From Rhodeus uyekii (Eukaryota > Chordata > Actinopteri > Cypriniformes > Acheilognathidae), in assembly GCA_037043235.1 (NCBI GenBank), contig JAWRVZ010000250.1, positions 177,501 through 241,500 on the forward strand: a DNA stretch of 64,000 nt, given 5' to 3'. The stretch's first letter is position 1, and each line of letters starts with the position of its first letter. A program made the translations under genes and the position numbers. Below, piece by piece: positions 1 to 11,479 of the stretch. The notes beneath the pieces were generated by a model, which had not been told where the DNA came from, made no database searches, and was given only the letters and a program-made list of their open reading frames with translations.

Positions 1-11
1 TTACTGTGGAT

Positions 12-14
<3 letters not shown>

Positions 15-57
<43 letters not shown>
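15..57. repeat. (GA)n microsatellite
   Basis: Uninterrupted GA dinucleotide run of about 21 units at the left edge of the window. Confidence 0.97.
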
Positions 58-58
<1 letters not shown>

Positions 59-1511
59 AGGTGTTCTGAGCATCAGGAGTCGGAGCACATTTATGGAAAT
101 ACATTGACAGGATGCTCATATTTCTCAGCGATGACTGATGGGTTTCCATTTGGTTCTGAGCCTCATTGATTCTCTGTGACGTTGCAAACAATCAGGCAGA
201 GGATTGAGGTTCAGATCGCCAGGCAAGCAAATATTACTCTAGGTGTAAGAAACACATTGAGGAGTGGGAAGTCTTCTAATGAGGATGAGCTGCTGAGCAA
301 GCAAGTGCGTTTACATCCCAAGAAACTGCGAAACAATGACGTTCAAAGTTGGCTTTATAAACTGCACTTTAAATCCTTATTGTAGGCAAGTATGAAAAAA
401 ATGAAGTAATGTATTCAGTGCTGGGCCTTTAAAACAAGTGCTTTTGTGTAATGAATCACTTCATGTGTTTACCTGAAACAGAGTCGTTCACACGCTTCAC
501 ATGTTCATCTTCATCGAGGAAAAACTATTTTCAGGTTTGATTTCGATGGATTGTGAACATCCACTTCCTCCAGAGATCTGGACAAGAGCAGAAAACGAAT
601 AATCCAAAAGAGTCGGTGAGCTGTCCGATTCATTTATAGTAAACCGATTCATATCGATTTTCTTACACTTAGGACTAAATGCAGTTTGATTATGGCACTT
701 TTACCCAGCCATCTCAATATCAAACACTATCCCAATCAAAACAAATTCACCTGTTCACATTTACCCTTATATGAGTCACACCTACGATCTGAATCGGTTC
801 GCTATTCACTCCAAATGAATCGGACAAAACTGATTCAATCGGTGATTCTGATTCAAACAGCCGGCAGAAAATACAAAGCATAAAGTTTTACAGTAATCTC
901 CCTTGTCTTAAAAGTATCAGTATGTTTACCGTGATTCAGGAACATTTTCCTGAAACGTCTGAATTAAAACTGCGTATTTAAAATACTTCCAAAATAAAAG
1001 TACTTCTGCACATATAAATGAAAACAATAAAATATATATATAAAAACCAAATACATTGGTTTGTAGGCCATTTAAAAGTTGGTTTGTGTTCAAAAGTGTA
1101 AAATTGTACTTTAATTAATATTTACACTAATGAAAATCAGTCTTCTTATACATGCACAAAGACATTTATTAAAATAAACTATGATGAAATGCACATTAAT
1201 AGTCATTCGAGTAATTCAGAACATAGTCCTATTGAAAAAAACTTTACTTTGATAATGATAGGAAGAAATTTTGTTTCCTTTGTCGTATTATTTAAAATAA
1301 AAGCTTGGTCCCACCAAACGTAGAAGGGGGCGGGGCATTCTAATTCCACACAGCTTCTGATTGGACAAAAATATATGTAGTGCAGGATGGAGTCCATTTT
1401 CCAGGGAAGAAAAAGACATTTTAAATGCACATATCAGCTAAATGTTATGTTGGTTAACACTAAAACTAAGTTAATGTGAACCAACCATCAAATTATTTGT
1501 GTATGTTTTAC
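58..1511. other. Non-coding stretch, nothing recognised
   Basis: AT-rich sequence with only short chance reading frames. I see no exon with splice signals, no element termini and no tandem array. If the possible exon at 1512-1653 is real, this would be its first intron or downstream region, because that exon points left. Confidence 0.5.
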
Positions 1512-1653
1512 CTTTAAACATTTCAAAGAGTGAATAAACTGTGTCCAGATCGTCTTGCGCTTGACCGGCGAGTCTCACAACAAGATGCAAGAGCACATCA
1601 TTTTTCTTCATCTGACAGAAGTAGTGCAGATTAGAGATCGCCGTGACCTTCAT
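1512..1653 (-). CDS. Possible first coding exon of an unrecognised gene
   Basis: On the minus strand an ATG at 1653 opens a 47-codon frame that ends in codon phase 1 at a consensus-like donor (AAAG|GTAAAA, GT at 1511-1510). The peptide begins MKVTAISNLHYF and is rich in Leu, Val and acidic residues near its end (QDDLDTVYSLFEMF), which looks like ordinary protein rather than repeat-derived sequence. The region just upstream (about 1660-1920) is more GC-rich than its surroundings, as expected near a promoter. I do not recognise the family, and no following exon could be identified between 1 and 1500, so the rest would lie outside the window. It could also be a chance open frame. Confidence 0.35.
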
Positions 1654-2079
1654 CCTCGTGTGTCGGTGTTCTTAATTTGCTCTCTGCATGTCGGGCGCAT
1701 AAAGAGCAGCTCGTGGCGCAGCTCCCCATCCCTCCATCCATCCATCACTCCCGGAAAACACGTGCTGAGGCATGAAGCCGTACCTGCAATCCAGATCCAC
1801 GCCTCATCCTCATTTCCTTATCTTTCTGAGAACCGTATACTTGCCAGAATAAACAAAGTCACCCCGCATCACCCCAATTTGACAAGATTTCCAATTCCGG
1901 TTTCCATACGCGTGCCAGCTTTGTGCATCTCTCTCGGCACGATTTAATGTTTGTAACAAGGAGGATTCTTAGGTCGTTTTCAGGTCTCTTAATTTTCAGA
2001 TGCCCAGCCTCTCTATGACGCCAGCCAGCGCCATCCCAGTGGAGCAGAGGAAAAAGTAAGGCAACCGTTCGGTTCTTGA

Positions 2080-5000
2080 CAATAATAATAATAATAAGTT
2101 TTATTTATATAGCGCCTTTCCAGAGCTCAAGGATGCTTTACAATAGACAGTTGACAGGGGAGAGAAAGTACAAGTAGACTAATAGAAACAATAATAGTAG
2201 TATACAGAAAAAATTAAATCAGGTACAAAAATACACACAGGACATAAGAGGCAAAACATTCAGAGAGATAGTATTAGAGAAGTAAAAAATCAGTTGAACA
2301 AATAATGGGTATAGCATTCAGAAAAAAGGTGAGTTTTGAGTAACGATTTAAATTCAGTGATATTGTTAATATAACAGAGTGAGCGTGAGAGAGAATTCCA
2401 GAGTTTGGGAGCAATAACACAGAATGATCGGCCCCCCATGGAAGAGAGGCGATGCCGAGGGACGACAAGTAAACCAGAGTCAGAAGAACGTAGTGAACGG
2501 GTCGGAGTGTAGGGGACGAGCAAATTACAGAGAAAGAATAAAGAATGTAAAGATTTGAAGGTAAGCAGAAGAATTTTGAATTTGATACGACAGGCAACTG
2601 GAAGCCAGTGAAGATTGGACAAAATTGGAGTGATGTGAGCAGAGCGCTTGGTGTGGGTGATTATTCTAGCAGCAGAGTTTTGAATGTATTGTAATCTAGA
2701 AATGGAGCTTGCAGGAAGACCGATGAAAAGAGCATTACAGTAGTCAAGGCGTGATGAGACAAATGCATGGATGATGGTTTCAGTGTCTTGGGAACTAATG
2801 AAGGGACGGAGTTGGGCAATGCGACGTAGGTGAAAGAATGCAGATTTAGTTACAGAGGAAAGGAAGTAGAGTCAATGATTATACCTAAATTTTTAACAGT
2901 ATTGGATGTTTTGATATGAGAACCATCTATTTCACAGGTGAGATTAGCAGAGATATGGCTAGTAAGTGCGGGAGTTCCAATGAAGATAATCTCAGTTTTG
3001 TCCATGTTGAGTTTCAGAAAATTTGAATTAAGCCAATTTTTTATTTCTTTAACACAGGCAGAGATTTTGTCTGTTTGGGGGGGTAGAGTAGGTGTACAGA
3101 TTGAGTATAATTGAATGTCATCGGCATAAAAATGATAGTTAAGACCGTGACGTTGTAGAATCTGACCAAGTGGTATGATGTAGATTATGAATAAGGGGCC
3201 GAGAACAGATCCCTGGGGAACACGTCGCTTCAGGGGGACCATAGGTGATCTGGAATCCTTAAATGAAATGTAAAATTGTCTGTCAGAGAGATAGGAAGAA
3301 AACCAAGAGAGAGCAGAACCAGAAATACCCAAATCAGAGAGACGTGAGACAAGTAATTCATGGGAGACTGTGTCAAATGCAGAGCTGAGATCAAGTAACA
3401 GAAGTACAGACAGAGAGCCAGAATCGGCAGAAAGCAGTAGGTCATTTAAAACCTTTACAAGCGCAGTTTCAGTACTATGGAGGGGGCGGAAACCAGATTG
3501 AAAGGGATCAAAGAAATTGTTTTCAACTAGAAAAGACTGGAGTTGGGTGGCAACAGTGCTTTCTAGTAATTTAGCTATGAATGGTAAGTTGTAAATAGGA
3601 CGGTAGTTAGATAGAACTGAGGGATCAAGGTTGGGTTTCTTGAGAACAGGGGTAACCGCAGCAGTTTTGAGTGGTAGAGGAAATGAAGCACAGGTAAGAG
3701 ATGTATTGAGATAGGTGCAGAGATGACAGAATGGCATAGTTTAAGGAGAGAAGTTGGAGCAGGATCAAGTTGGCAGAAAGAAGAACTGTATTTCAAGATC
3801 AATTTAGAGACCGAAGAAGGGGTTGTCAAGGAAAAACAAGACAAGATTTGAGAGGATAGTTTTGGTGGATAGTTGAGCTTTGAATCCCTTTTAGAGAAGC
3901 ATTGGTGGACGGCATCAGTCTTTTCAAGTAAATAAAGAAGAAAAGAACTGCAAAGCTCATTAGAAGCTATGGAGTCTTGAGGTGGAGATTTAGTGAGCTT
4001 ATTTATTGTGTTGAATAATGCTTTTGGCCTATTACTGGATTTATTGATTGTGGCAGAGACAAAACTAAAGCGAGCTGAGATAAGGGCAGATTTGTATATT
4101 TTGAGATGGTCAAGAAAGGATAAATAGTGTACAGTAAGACCAGTTTTTCTGTAAAGACGTTCAAGCCATCTACCAGTGGCTTTGAGAATACGGAGCTCAG
4201 GGGTATACCAAGGAGAAGAGTGTGTGGAAGGGACACACCTGGTCTTAGTAGGAGCATGCTGCTGTAAGATTTCAGAAATTGTGGAGTGATAATTAGATAA
4301 TATCATGGAGGGAGAAGAAAGCTCATAGACATCAGAAAGGTTTGAAGAGGCAATAGATCTACAGAATGATACAGTATCAATGGCTTTCAGATTGCGGTAT
4401 GAAATGACATTTTTACATTTTTACACATTGGCAGACTTAAGCTAAAATCAAGAAGTTTATGATCAGAGATACCAGTGTCAGAAGAAGAGATGGAACAGAT
4501 ATCAACCCTTGAAGTACATATCAGGTCAAGGGTATGACCACGGGTATGGGTAGGGAAATGAACATGCTGAATCAGATTAAAACATTCAAAAAGAGACATT
4601 AATTGATTTGTGTTAGAGCAAACAGTATCAACATGAATATTGAAGTCACTAAGAAGAAAAATGGGAAATGACAATGAACAGGCAAGAGTAAAAAGTTCAC
4701 TGAGTTCAGAGAAAAAGTTGGACAATGCTTTGGGAGGACGATACAGGAGGATAATTATAAGAGAGTCAACCTTCAATACCATATATTCAAATGAATTGGT
4801 ATCATGAAAATGAAGTTGCTTGAGTTGAAGATTTTCCCGGTAAATGACAGCGAGACCACCCCCTTTACCATGCAGACGAGGTCTAGACAGATACTTATAT
4901 CCATCAGGTGTGAGAAGATTCAACTGCAGAAAATCATCCTGAACTTGCCAAGTTTCAGTGAGAAGAAAAATGTCAAGCTTATTGTCAGTGATAATTTCAT

Positions 5001-5860
5001 TGAGATAAGAGGCTTTGTCCGATATTGATCGACAGTTCATAAGGGAAAAATGACGATGGAGGGAACTCACGTTAGCAGTATGTTGTTGGGAATCAGTGAG
5101 ATCAATTAAAAAGCGATGTGCAGTATTGTCAACCAGTACTTGTCTGGGTATGGACGACGATCTATGATTAGTCCAGATGCACGGAGGGGTATCAGGCTTA
5201 GAGCAAAAGCTACTCCTCAGGAGAGGAGTAGCTTTGCTCATCAATACATCTCTTACGCCGCGAGCGATATATGTATCGTGGGCGCCGGAGAATCCCTAGA
5301 CTCCGGCAGCGTTCATACGTCACAGAATCGAGACGTGGGTGGAAATTCAAGGCCTTTAGCTGAGATGGTAGATATCCAATGTCCATTTTGAAGGTGGAAA
5401 AAAATGAGGCAAATAAGAAAAGAAAAAGTTTTGCCCGAGGCATGTTGGTGAAAGGCGATCACAGGCAGAGAACCACGTTAGCCAAACCCCGAACGTCACT
5501 CAACCAAAAACGATTAAAACGAACAGCGCTACCAATTGAGAGAGCGGTGACTCACCCAACAGAAGTGCCGAACGTGGAGGAGACGTAAACGGGCAGAGGG
5601 CTCACAGCAATCCGGCGGAAAGCTCGCAAACAACAGGAGTTTGGTAATGAAAATAATCCAGTTTGAAGATCAGCAGTGATAATTTGAGCAGTCCAATACT
5701 GACAAAAATAGATAATAATCCAAACAGTCGAAAAACATGTAGAAAAAAAACATACAAAATAGTCCAGGTACGAAGCGGCAGCACAAACGCGCACAGCGTT
5801 CTCGACCCGGAAGCAGAATCAAAAGAAGGAAGGCGACCAAAAAGTGACAACCATCACACT
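2080..5860 (-). mobile_element. L2-like LINE, nearly full length, decayed
   Basis: A non-LTR retrotransposon lies on the minus strand. Its 3' end is at the left, marked by an (AAT)n tract (2080-2096) followed by the fish L2-type terminal motif TTTATATAGCGCC. Going right on the minus strand come the C-terminal region (2290-2622), the reverse transcriptase (2850-3737), a linker (3575-4306) and an AP endonuclease (4387-5244), then about 600 bp of 5' sequence. The coding region is split by frameshifts, so it is not autonomous. The 5' limit near 5860 is approximate. Confidence 0.9.
2290..5244 (-). pseudogene. L2-like LINE endonuclease-reverse transcriptase, frameshifted
   Basis: The product would nick target DNA and reverse-transcribe the element's RNA. 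The N-terminal part (from 5244) shows apurinic endonuclease landmarks: LLTETW, GGGLAVIYR, SDFNIHVD and SDHKLLDF. The RT part shows NYRPIYNLPFIAKLLE, LLDLSSAFDTVSHELL, RVPQGSVLGPLF and the catalytic YADD box (HFYADDIQLYS). The extreme C-terminus has the family signature LHWLPV and PKLWNSL. These parts lie in different frames (breaks near 4306-4387, 3575-3737 and 2622-2850), so the gene is broken. The family assignment (L2/CR1 group) rests on protein motifs and the 3' terminal motif, and I am confident of it at clade level only. Confidence 0.88.
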
Positions 5861-6647
5861 TACATCTGTGATACAGGGAAATTTGACTGATTTAAATGAG
5901 GCCATTTCATAAAATAACCTTCATTTATATTGTTTGATTGCTTGTCTTAGACTTTATCAGTGCCTTCAAACCACAGAAACACGTGAAAATCAGTTGCAGA
6001 ATCGTCACCTCTGGTTGAAATTATTATACCTGTCGTTTCCCCTGGTTTCTGAGAGACTGTGATCTGCCAGCATTTGTTTGCTCTGATATGGGTTTCTCGC
6101 AAGCAGAGCGACCGCAGTAAAGCCAGTTTATTGCTTTGATCATGGAAAACCGAGCAAGATAAAGTCATCGCAGGTTTAGAAGGGGGAACATGAAGGGAAA
6201 GTCCAAGCGGATGTTTTCTTCAGCTGTGTGTAACGCAGCATTGATCATTACGCTCTTTACCTGTGGAGGGAATGTGTTGAGACAGGATGATTACACTATT
6301 TTAAACGCACATTTGTCTTATTAGTTGCTTTCTTTGGCCATTTTTTAAATGCTTTGGTTTGAGAGACTAATGGCAACCGGAGACATTTGAAAAAGAAATC
6401 AGCATGGTAATTTGTGTCAGCGATAAACACTGAGTGCAGGTGTGCGGCTAAAAAAGGCTTGTGCTTTGAGCGAGAGGTTTCTTTGAAGGGATGCGCTTTA
6501 TTCGCATTAGTGTTTCCAACCGAGGGAAAGTCAGAGTCAGCTGGTATACGGCCTGAGCACTGCAGAAACTCAAGATCCTGAGTAAATATAGCATATATTG
6601 TGTGTGAGAGTGAGTGCATGAGAGTGCGTAGAGCTTTCTTGTGTCTC
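5861..6647. other. Non-coding stretch, nothing recognised
   Basis: Unique-looking sequence between the L2-like LINE and a SINE. Short open frames here show no family motifs and no convincing splice signals. Confidence 0.5.
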
Positions 6648-6785
6648 AATAAGTAGAGAGTGGCACTTGCAACATCAAGGTCATGGGTTCGATTCCCAGG
6701 ATAAGCAAGAATTGATTAGAATGTCAATGTGTTTCTTGAATGCGATGATAGGAGCGTCTGATAAATGCATGACTGTAAATGTGTA
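6648..6785 (+). mobile_element. tRNA-derived SINE, copy 1
   Basis: Contains an RNA polymerase III B-box (GGTTCGATTCCC) in a tRNA-like head, followed by a body that recurs in this window: GAACTGATTAGAATGTCAAT-like text and then GTGTTTCTTGAATGCGATGAT. Four more copies are listed below. Only sequence shared between copies defines the limits. Confidence 0.75.
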
Positions 6786-6984
6786 AGTGTGTGTGAGAGT
6801 GTACATAAACTCACAGAACACATTTCTAACACATTTCTTTCGTCCTCACTATTTATTTCACTCGTCTATAACAAAATGAGATAATTCTGTTGATTTTTAC
6901 ATTTTTGTTATGAGAACCATGAAAACTCCCCCACATCCTGTGATGGAAATGACTCGTTAAATATTTTTGCAACAGTTTAAACAA

Positions 6985-7405
6985 CTACAATCTTTAGTCC
7001 ATTTTCTTAAATTATCACACTTTATTATTTTGTGTATTTGTGAAAAACAAACATATTTACTCTGATATTATGGTTTTGTGAGAGGAAACATTGTTAATTT
7101 TTTACAATAATTAAAATACATTAGCACAATAGATATTAATCTTTTCAACAAAGAGCAGTGATACAAGTGTGATTGGTTTAGATTTTTGTATAGTGCATTT
7201 ATTAAATGTGTGAATGTGAGTTTTACAAATATATCACTAGCGAAAGAAATGTCAAAACGATTTAAAACTGTATTGAATAAATAACACACTCATTCCAATT
7301 ATAATTTTAGCTTAGTGGGACAAAAGAGAATAAAGATTAAACTAACCTGAAATTCATTTAAGTATCAGCCTCACAGTGTCACATTCATGTTGTGTAGAAA
7401 ACTCC
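6985..7405. repeat. Third, partial copy of the lectin upstream flank
   Basis: About 420 bp here aligns by eye with 17340-17715 and 30190-31755 (the latter interrupted by a hAT element), which lie upstream of the two lectin genes. Shared landmarks are AGTCCATTTTCTTA, TTAATCTTTTCAA, CCAATTATAATTTTAG and TATCAGCCTCACAGTGTCAC. No lectin exon accompanies this copy; it passes directly into a Tc1 fragment. It may be a relic of a third duplication unit or an unnamed dispersed repeat that the lectin loci also carry. Confidence 0.75.
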
Positions 7406-7406
7406 A

Positions 7407-7568
7407 TGCAGGCTTTCATGTTAGAGGCTTCTGTCGGCCACTCTGCCATAAAGCCCTGACTGGTGGAGCTGCGGTGATGGTGGACTTTCTACAACTTTCT
7501 CCATCTCCCGACTGCATCTCTGGAGCTCAGCCACAGTGATCTTTGGGTTCTTCTGTAGCTCTCTCGCC
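7407..7568 (-). pseudogene. Tc1-like transposase fragment
   Basis: The minus-strand translation includes LARELQKNPKITVAELQ, the helix-turn-helix region typical of fish Tc1 transposases that bind the inverted repeats. Only about 50 codons remain and they are followed by frame loss. The fragment is cut at 7568 by the tail of the neighbouring L2-like LINE. Confidence 0.75.
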
Positions 7569-8933
7569 AAGTCAAGTCACCTTTATTTATATAGCGCTTT
7601 TTACAATGTAGATTGTTTCAAAGCAGCTTTACAGTGGTCACAGAAAAAACAATATAAACAAAGTTTGTTTGGCTGAACAGCAGCCCCAAAAGAGCAGGCG
7701 AATCAATACAATTGATGAATTTTAAGTGTTAAGTTTCTCCAACTGAGCAAGACATAGGCAACAGCGGCAAGGAACCAAAACTCCGACAGGTGACGTAATG
7801 CATGAAGAACAGAATGGAGAAAAAACCTTGGGAGAAACCAGGCTCAGTTGGGGGACCAGTTCTCCTCTGGCCAACAGCCAAACAGTGCATGATTATTATA
7901 TTGACAACAATTCAAGTCCAATATGAAGTCCAATTTGGTCCGGTTAGAGATGGGTTCATGATCGTCACAGGGGAGGGTCTAGTAGAATCACGGCCTCCGC
8001 AGACACTTCAGGGCTATATTCTTCTTTTGTGCTCGTGTCCAGGTGCAGGTCCTTCATCTGATCTGGATACGGCCCGGATCCAGCTGACCACGGTAACCTC
8101 GGAATAAACAGAGACCAATATCAGCGTAGATGCCATTCTTCTTCTGATGTATCGAGTACATCAGATGTTATGGGAATGTTCCCAGTTCCGGCTGACCTAA
8201 ATTATGCAGCCTAACAATCATTTTACATGATTTGGATTAAAAATGTATGTATAATGTGTTATGTGTATGCCAGGTTGAAGAGATGTGTTTTTAGTCTAGA
8301 TTTAAACTGACAGAGTGTGTCTGCTTCCCGAACTGTAATAGGAAGACTGTTCCAGAGTTTAGGAGCTAAATAGGAAAAGGATCGCCCGCCAGCAGTTGAC
8401 TTTGATATTCTAGGTATTATAAGCTGGTCAGTATTTTGGGATCGCAATAGACGTGAAGGACTATAATGTGTTAAGAGATCGCTCAAGTACTGGGGAGCTA
8501 AACCATTTAATGCTTTGTAAGTCATTTTAAAATGTATTCGGTGATTAATAGGAAGCCAGTGGAGGTTTGACAGAACTGGGATAATATGCTCATACTTCCT
8601 GGTTCTAGTAAGAACTCGAGCTGCTGCATTTTGGACCAGCTGGAATTTGTTTATTAAGCGTGCAGGGCAACCACCTAGTAGAGCATTACAATAATCTAGC
8701 CTTGAACTCGTGAACGCATGAACTAACTTTTCCGCATTTGTCGTAGAGAGCATATGTCGTAATTTAGATATATTTTTAAGATGGAAGAAGGCCGTTTTAC
8801 AGATGCTAGAAACATGTCTTTCAAATGGAAGATTGGTATCAAAGAGCACACCCAGATTTCGAACTGAAGACGAAGACTTGACAGAGCAGCCATCGAGTGT
8901 TAGGCAGCAGTCTAGATTATTAAATACTGCAGA
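7569..8933 (-). mobile_element. L2-like LINE, 5'-truncated
   Basis: The minus-strand element begins (3' end) with a CAAGTCAAGTC tail and the TTTATTTATATAGCGC terminal motif, then about 650 bp of 3' UTR. The C-terminal 220 or so codons of the ORF follow (8259 to about 8925), with CKTAFFHLKNI, SRLDYCNALL, LVQNAAARVLT, SNLHWLPI and APKLWNSLP. The reading frame is still open, but endonuclease and most of the RT are missing. The truncation point (about 8933) abuts the plus-strand element at 8945, head to head. Confidence 0.9.
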
Positions 8934-8944
8934 CGTGTGACTCT

Positions 8945-9978
8945 CGTGACTGCAGACGTGTTTTTCTAAGCTCCGCTCTGACCTGCTTTGCCCTTGCGCT
9001 AGTAACTGTCTGTTCTTCTTCAGACCCGCTGCTTGCTGGACTCCTGACAATATTGAAATGGAACTGATCAACTGGTCAATCAGCGATTTATATATGATTG
9101 GATTACTGATAGCGGGATTCCTATTCTTTGGCTTTGGGATTATCCTGACCTATCGAAAGATTGGCAAGACAGCTGCGAGCAAATTCACCTAGCCGCTGTC
9201 TGTAGAAATGAAGAATTGCCTCGAGGCCGTGTCTGACCGTCTGAAGGAATTAGATCAGCGAGTGATAAAGATTGAGGAACTGAATCGTAACCTATGCGAA
9301 CTGTATCGTAACAACACAGTCCGGACAGCGAGCCAGATCGGTGAACTTTCACGAATGGTATCCGGTCTGGCTATGAGGCTGGACACGGTGCTGAGGACCA
9401 GAAATGAACTTGATTGAACTGACTGATTATGATCCGGACAAAATTACCGATCAACGAATGGATTATTAAAAAGGAGTTGTATTTCTGCCCCTATCTCTCG
9501 TTGGGAAGCCAGCATGACAGCCTGGTCTCCCTTATCTTCCTTCAGGGACAAAGCCACAGAACTGTTCTCAAAACATCTGATGTTGTGACTACTCTTCCTC
9601 TCACCCGTCTGCGTGTCCTGCCTCTATCTGTTCTTATCTATTTCCCTCCCAAATCTCCAACGAAAAAAATCCCTATGTGTGTGTGTTAAATTGCAGTATT
9701 ATGTTCTTATGTGTAATGTATGCATGTTAAACTGCATCATGTTTGTATATTATGTTTGTTTTTGTTGTGTCTGCTGCTATGTATGCTTGCTAAACTGCAC
9801 TCATTTCTTGGCGCCGCAAATGGCGTCTCGGTGTTTGAGCTCTTCAGTGATTGTTTTTATTTGTTTGTTCATGTTGTGTTGTATATGTGCACTGGAAGCT
9901 TCAGCACTAAGACACATTCCTTGTGTGTGACAAGCACACTTGGCGATAAAGCTCTTTCTGATTCTGATTCTGATTATT
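8945..9978 (+). mobile_element. Non-autonomous LINE-like element with membrane/coiled-coil ORF, copy 1
   Basis: This 1-kb element is about 80-90% similar by eye to 24536-25537. It starts near TGCAGACGTGT, carries a short ORF (next entry), then a non-coding body. It ends with a retroposon-like tail: TTGGCGATAAAGCTC followed by (GATTCT)n. The end structure resembles the 3' end of the larger LINE at 21758-24530 (minus strand ACAATAAAGCTGAC then (TTTGAC)n), so it may be mobilised by that type of machinery. No reverse transcriptase is present. I do not know a named family for it. Confidence 0.7.
9058..9417 (+). pseudogene. Small ORF: one membrane helix plus coiled coil, one internal stop
   Basis: From the ATG at 9058 a frame runs 119 codons with a single in-frame TAG at 9190 (codon 45). 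The first part has a strongly hydrophobic stretch (MIGLLIAGFLFFGFGIIL) followed by basic residues TYRK, which looks like one transmembrane helix. The second part (from 9208) is a heptad-like charged helix (CLEAVSDRLKELDQR, then IEELNRNLCELYRN), typical of a coiled coil. The second copy at 24.6 kb has a sense codon where this TAG stands but is broken elsewhere, so the ancestral frame was probably continuous and about 120 residues. The function is unknown; it could be an ORF1-type protein. Confidence 0.55.
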
Positions 9979-10149
9979 ACGAATGGAACGTAAATCCACC
10001 CCTCAGGACCCTCCTGTGGAGGGAGATCCTCGTGAGTTGCTTCGGCGATTTGTTGATCGATTGACCACTGGATTGGGCTTACAATGAGGGCTGGAGGGAG
10101 GATGGGCTCGGGTGTGGAAGTGTGGCGACTGGGGAGAAACTGGCGAGAT

Positions 10150-11475
10150 AGAGGTCAGCCTAGAGGTTCTTGTCTCCTGGGCGGTAAGTGATGATGAAAT
10201 TGAATCTTGTGAAAAACAGGGCCCACCGGGCTTGACCGGGTTGAGTCTTTGACATCACAGAAGTACTCTAGGTTGCGATGATCGGGAATAACTTGGCTGG
10301 AGGGTGGATCACTCCCTCCTGCCACTGTCTCCAATCCTCAAGGGCCAACTTAATGGCTAGCATCTCACGATTTACGATGTAGTAATTGCACTCTGCTGAG
10401 GTTAGCTTCTTGGAGTAGTAGGCGCATAGATGGAGTCGTGGAGGCTCATCCTGCCACTGGGACAATATGGCGCATACCCCAACGCTGGAGGCATCTACTA
10501 CAAAAGTCCCTTTTGAGGTTGTGGAAGGACCTTGTGGCTTCCGGGGTCCAGGACAGAGACTTGGGCCCTTTTTTCATCAGTGCAGTGAGTGGAGCAGCAA
10601 TGGTACTGAATTTGTGGATGAAGTGGCGATAGAAGTTAGCGAATCCAAGAAAATGTTGTAGTTCTTTGATGGAAGAGGGTTCTGGCAAGGATTGTACTGC
10701 TTTCACCTTCCCCTGGTCTATCTTGATGCCGCCCTGGTCAATGATGTAACCGAGAAAGTGGAGCTGCGGTGGAACTCACATTTCTCCAGTTTAAGGAAGA
10801 GTTTAATCAACTTGCCGGTGATGTTCCGCTTGGAGGCGAGCGTATACCAGGATGTCATCAATGTAAACTATAACAAACTTATTGAGAAAGTGTCTTGGGA
10901 TCTCATTCATGAAGTTTTGGAAAATGGCAGGGGCATTGGATAGTCCAAACGGCATCACTTGGTATTCATAATGACCTGATGGGGTCATAAATGCGGATTT
11001 TCATTTGTCACCTTTTCTTATGCGGATGAGACTGTAGGTACTGCGCAGGTCCAGTTTAGTAAAGATGTGAGCTCCCCACAGCTGTTCCAGGGCGTCAGGC
11101 ACCAGGGGAAGCGGATACTGAATCTTGATGGTTTGTGAGTTCAGGTGACGATAATCTATACAGGGCCGCAAGCCTCCATCCTTTTTGCCCACAAAGAAAA
11201 AACTGGAAGCGGCAGGGGAGTGAGATAGTCGGATGAATCCTTGGTTGAGAGCCTCCCGGATGTATTCCTCCATGGCCTTGTGCTCCGGGATGGACAAAGA
11301 GTAGATATGTCCACGAGGGAATGATGCCCCAGTCAGCAGGTCGATGGGACAGTCCCATGGCCGATGAGGTGGGAGCTGAGTGGCTTGTTGTTTGCTGAAT
11401 ACGTCCTGGAACACCTGGTACTCAGAGAGAATGGATGACAGGGAGGTGGGTGTAGGACTTTCAATGGAGGTTGAG
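10150..11475 (-). pseudogene. Ty3/Gypsy-type pol remnant (RT and RNase H), frameshifted
   Basis: Minus-strand blocks in order are a pre-RT region and RT palm (11414-11001: GGLRPCIDYRHLN, FTKLDLRSTYSLIRI), the RT core with catalytic YIDD (10988-10803: VMPFGLSNAPAIFQ, IVYIDDILVYA), the RT thumb/connection (10706-10446: LQHFLGFANFYRHFI) and RNase H (10465 to about 10150: CAYYSKKLTSAE, NREMLAIKLALEDW, then ARWALFFTRF-like text in shifted frames). Integrase is absent and the blocks lie in several frames, so the copy is dead. The LTR and primer-binding site near 12.55 kb have the right orientation to belong to it. Confidence 0.9.
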
Positions 11476-11479
11476 GGTC

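Noticed and set aside
6648..6785. Functional tRNA gene
   Set aside because: B-box present, but the stems do not fold into a cloverleaf and the sequence is dispersed in five copies with a common non-tRNA body.
9058..9190. Resemblance of the membrane segment to FXYD-type ion-pump regulators
   Set aside because: The FXYD motif itself is absent and the similarity is limited to generic hydrophobic residues.
9978..10076. Possible gag-like start (MERKSTPQDPPVEG) on the plus strand
   Set aside because: Only 34 codons, opposite to the neighbouring Gypsy pol, and no gag motif follows.
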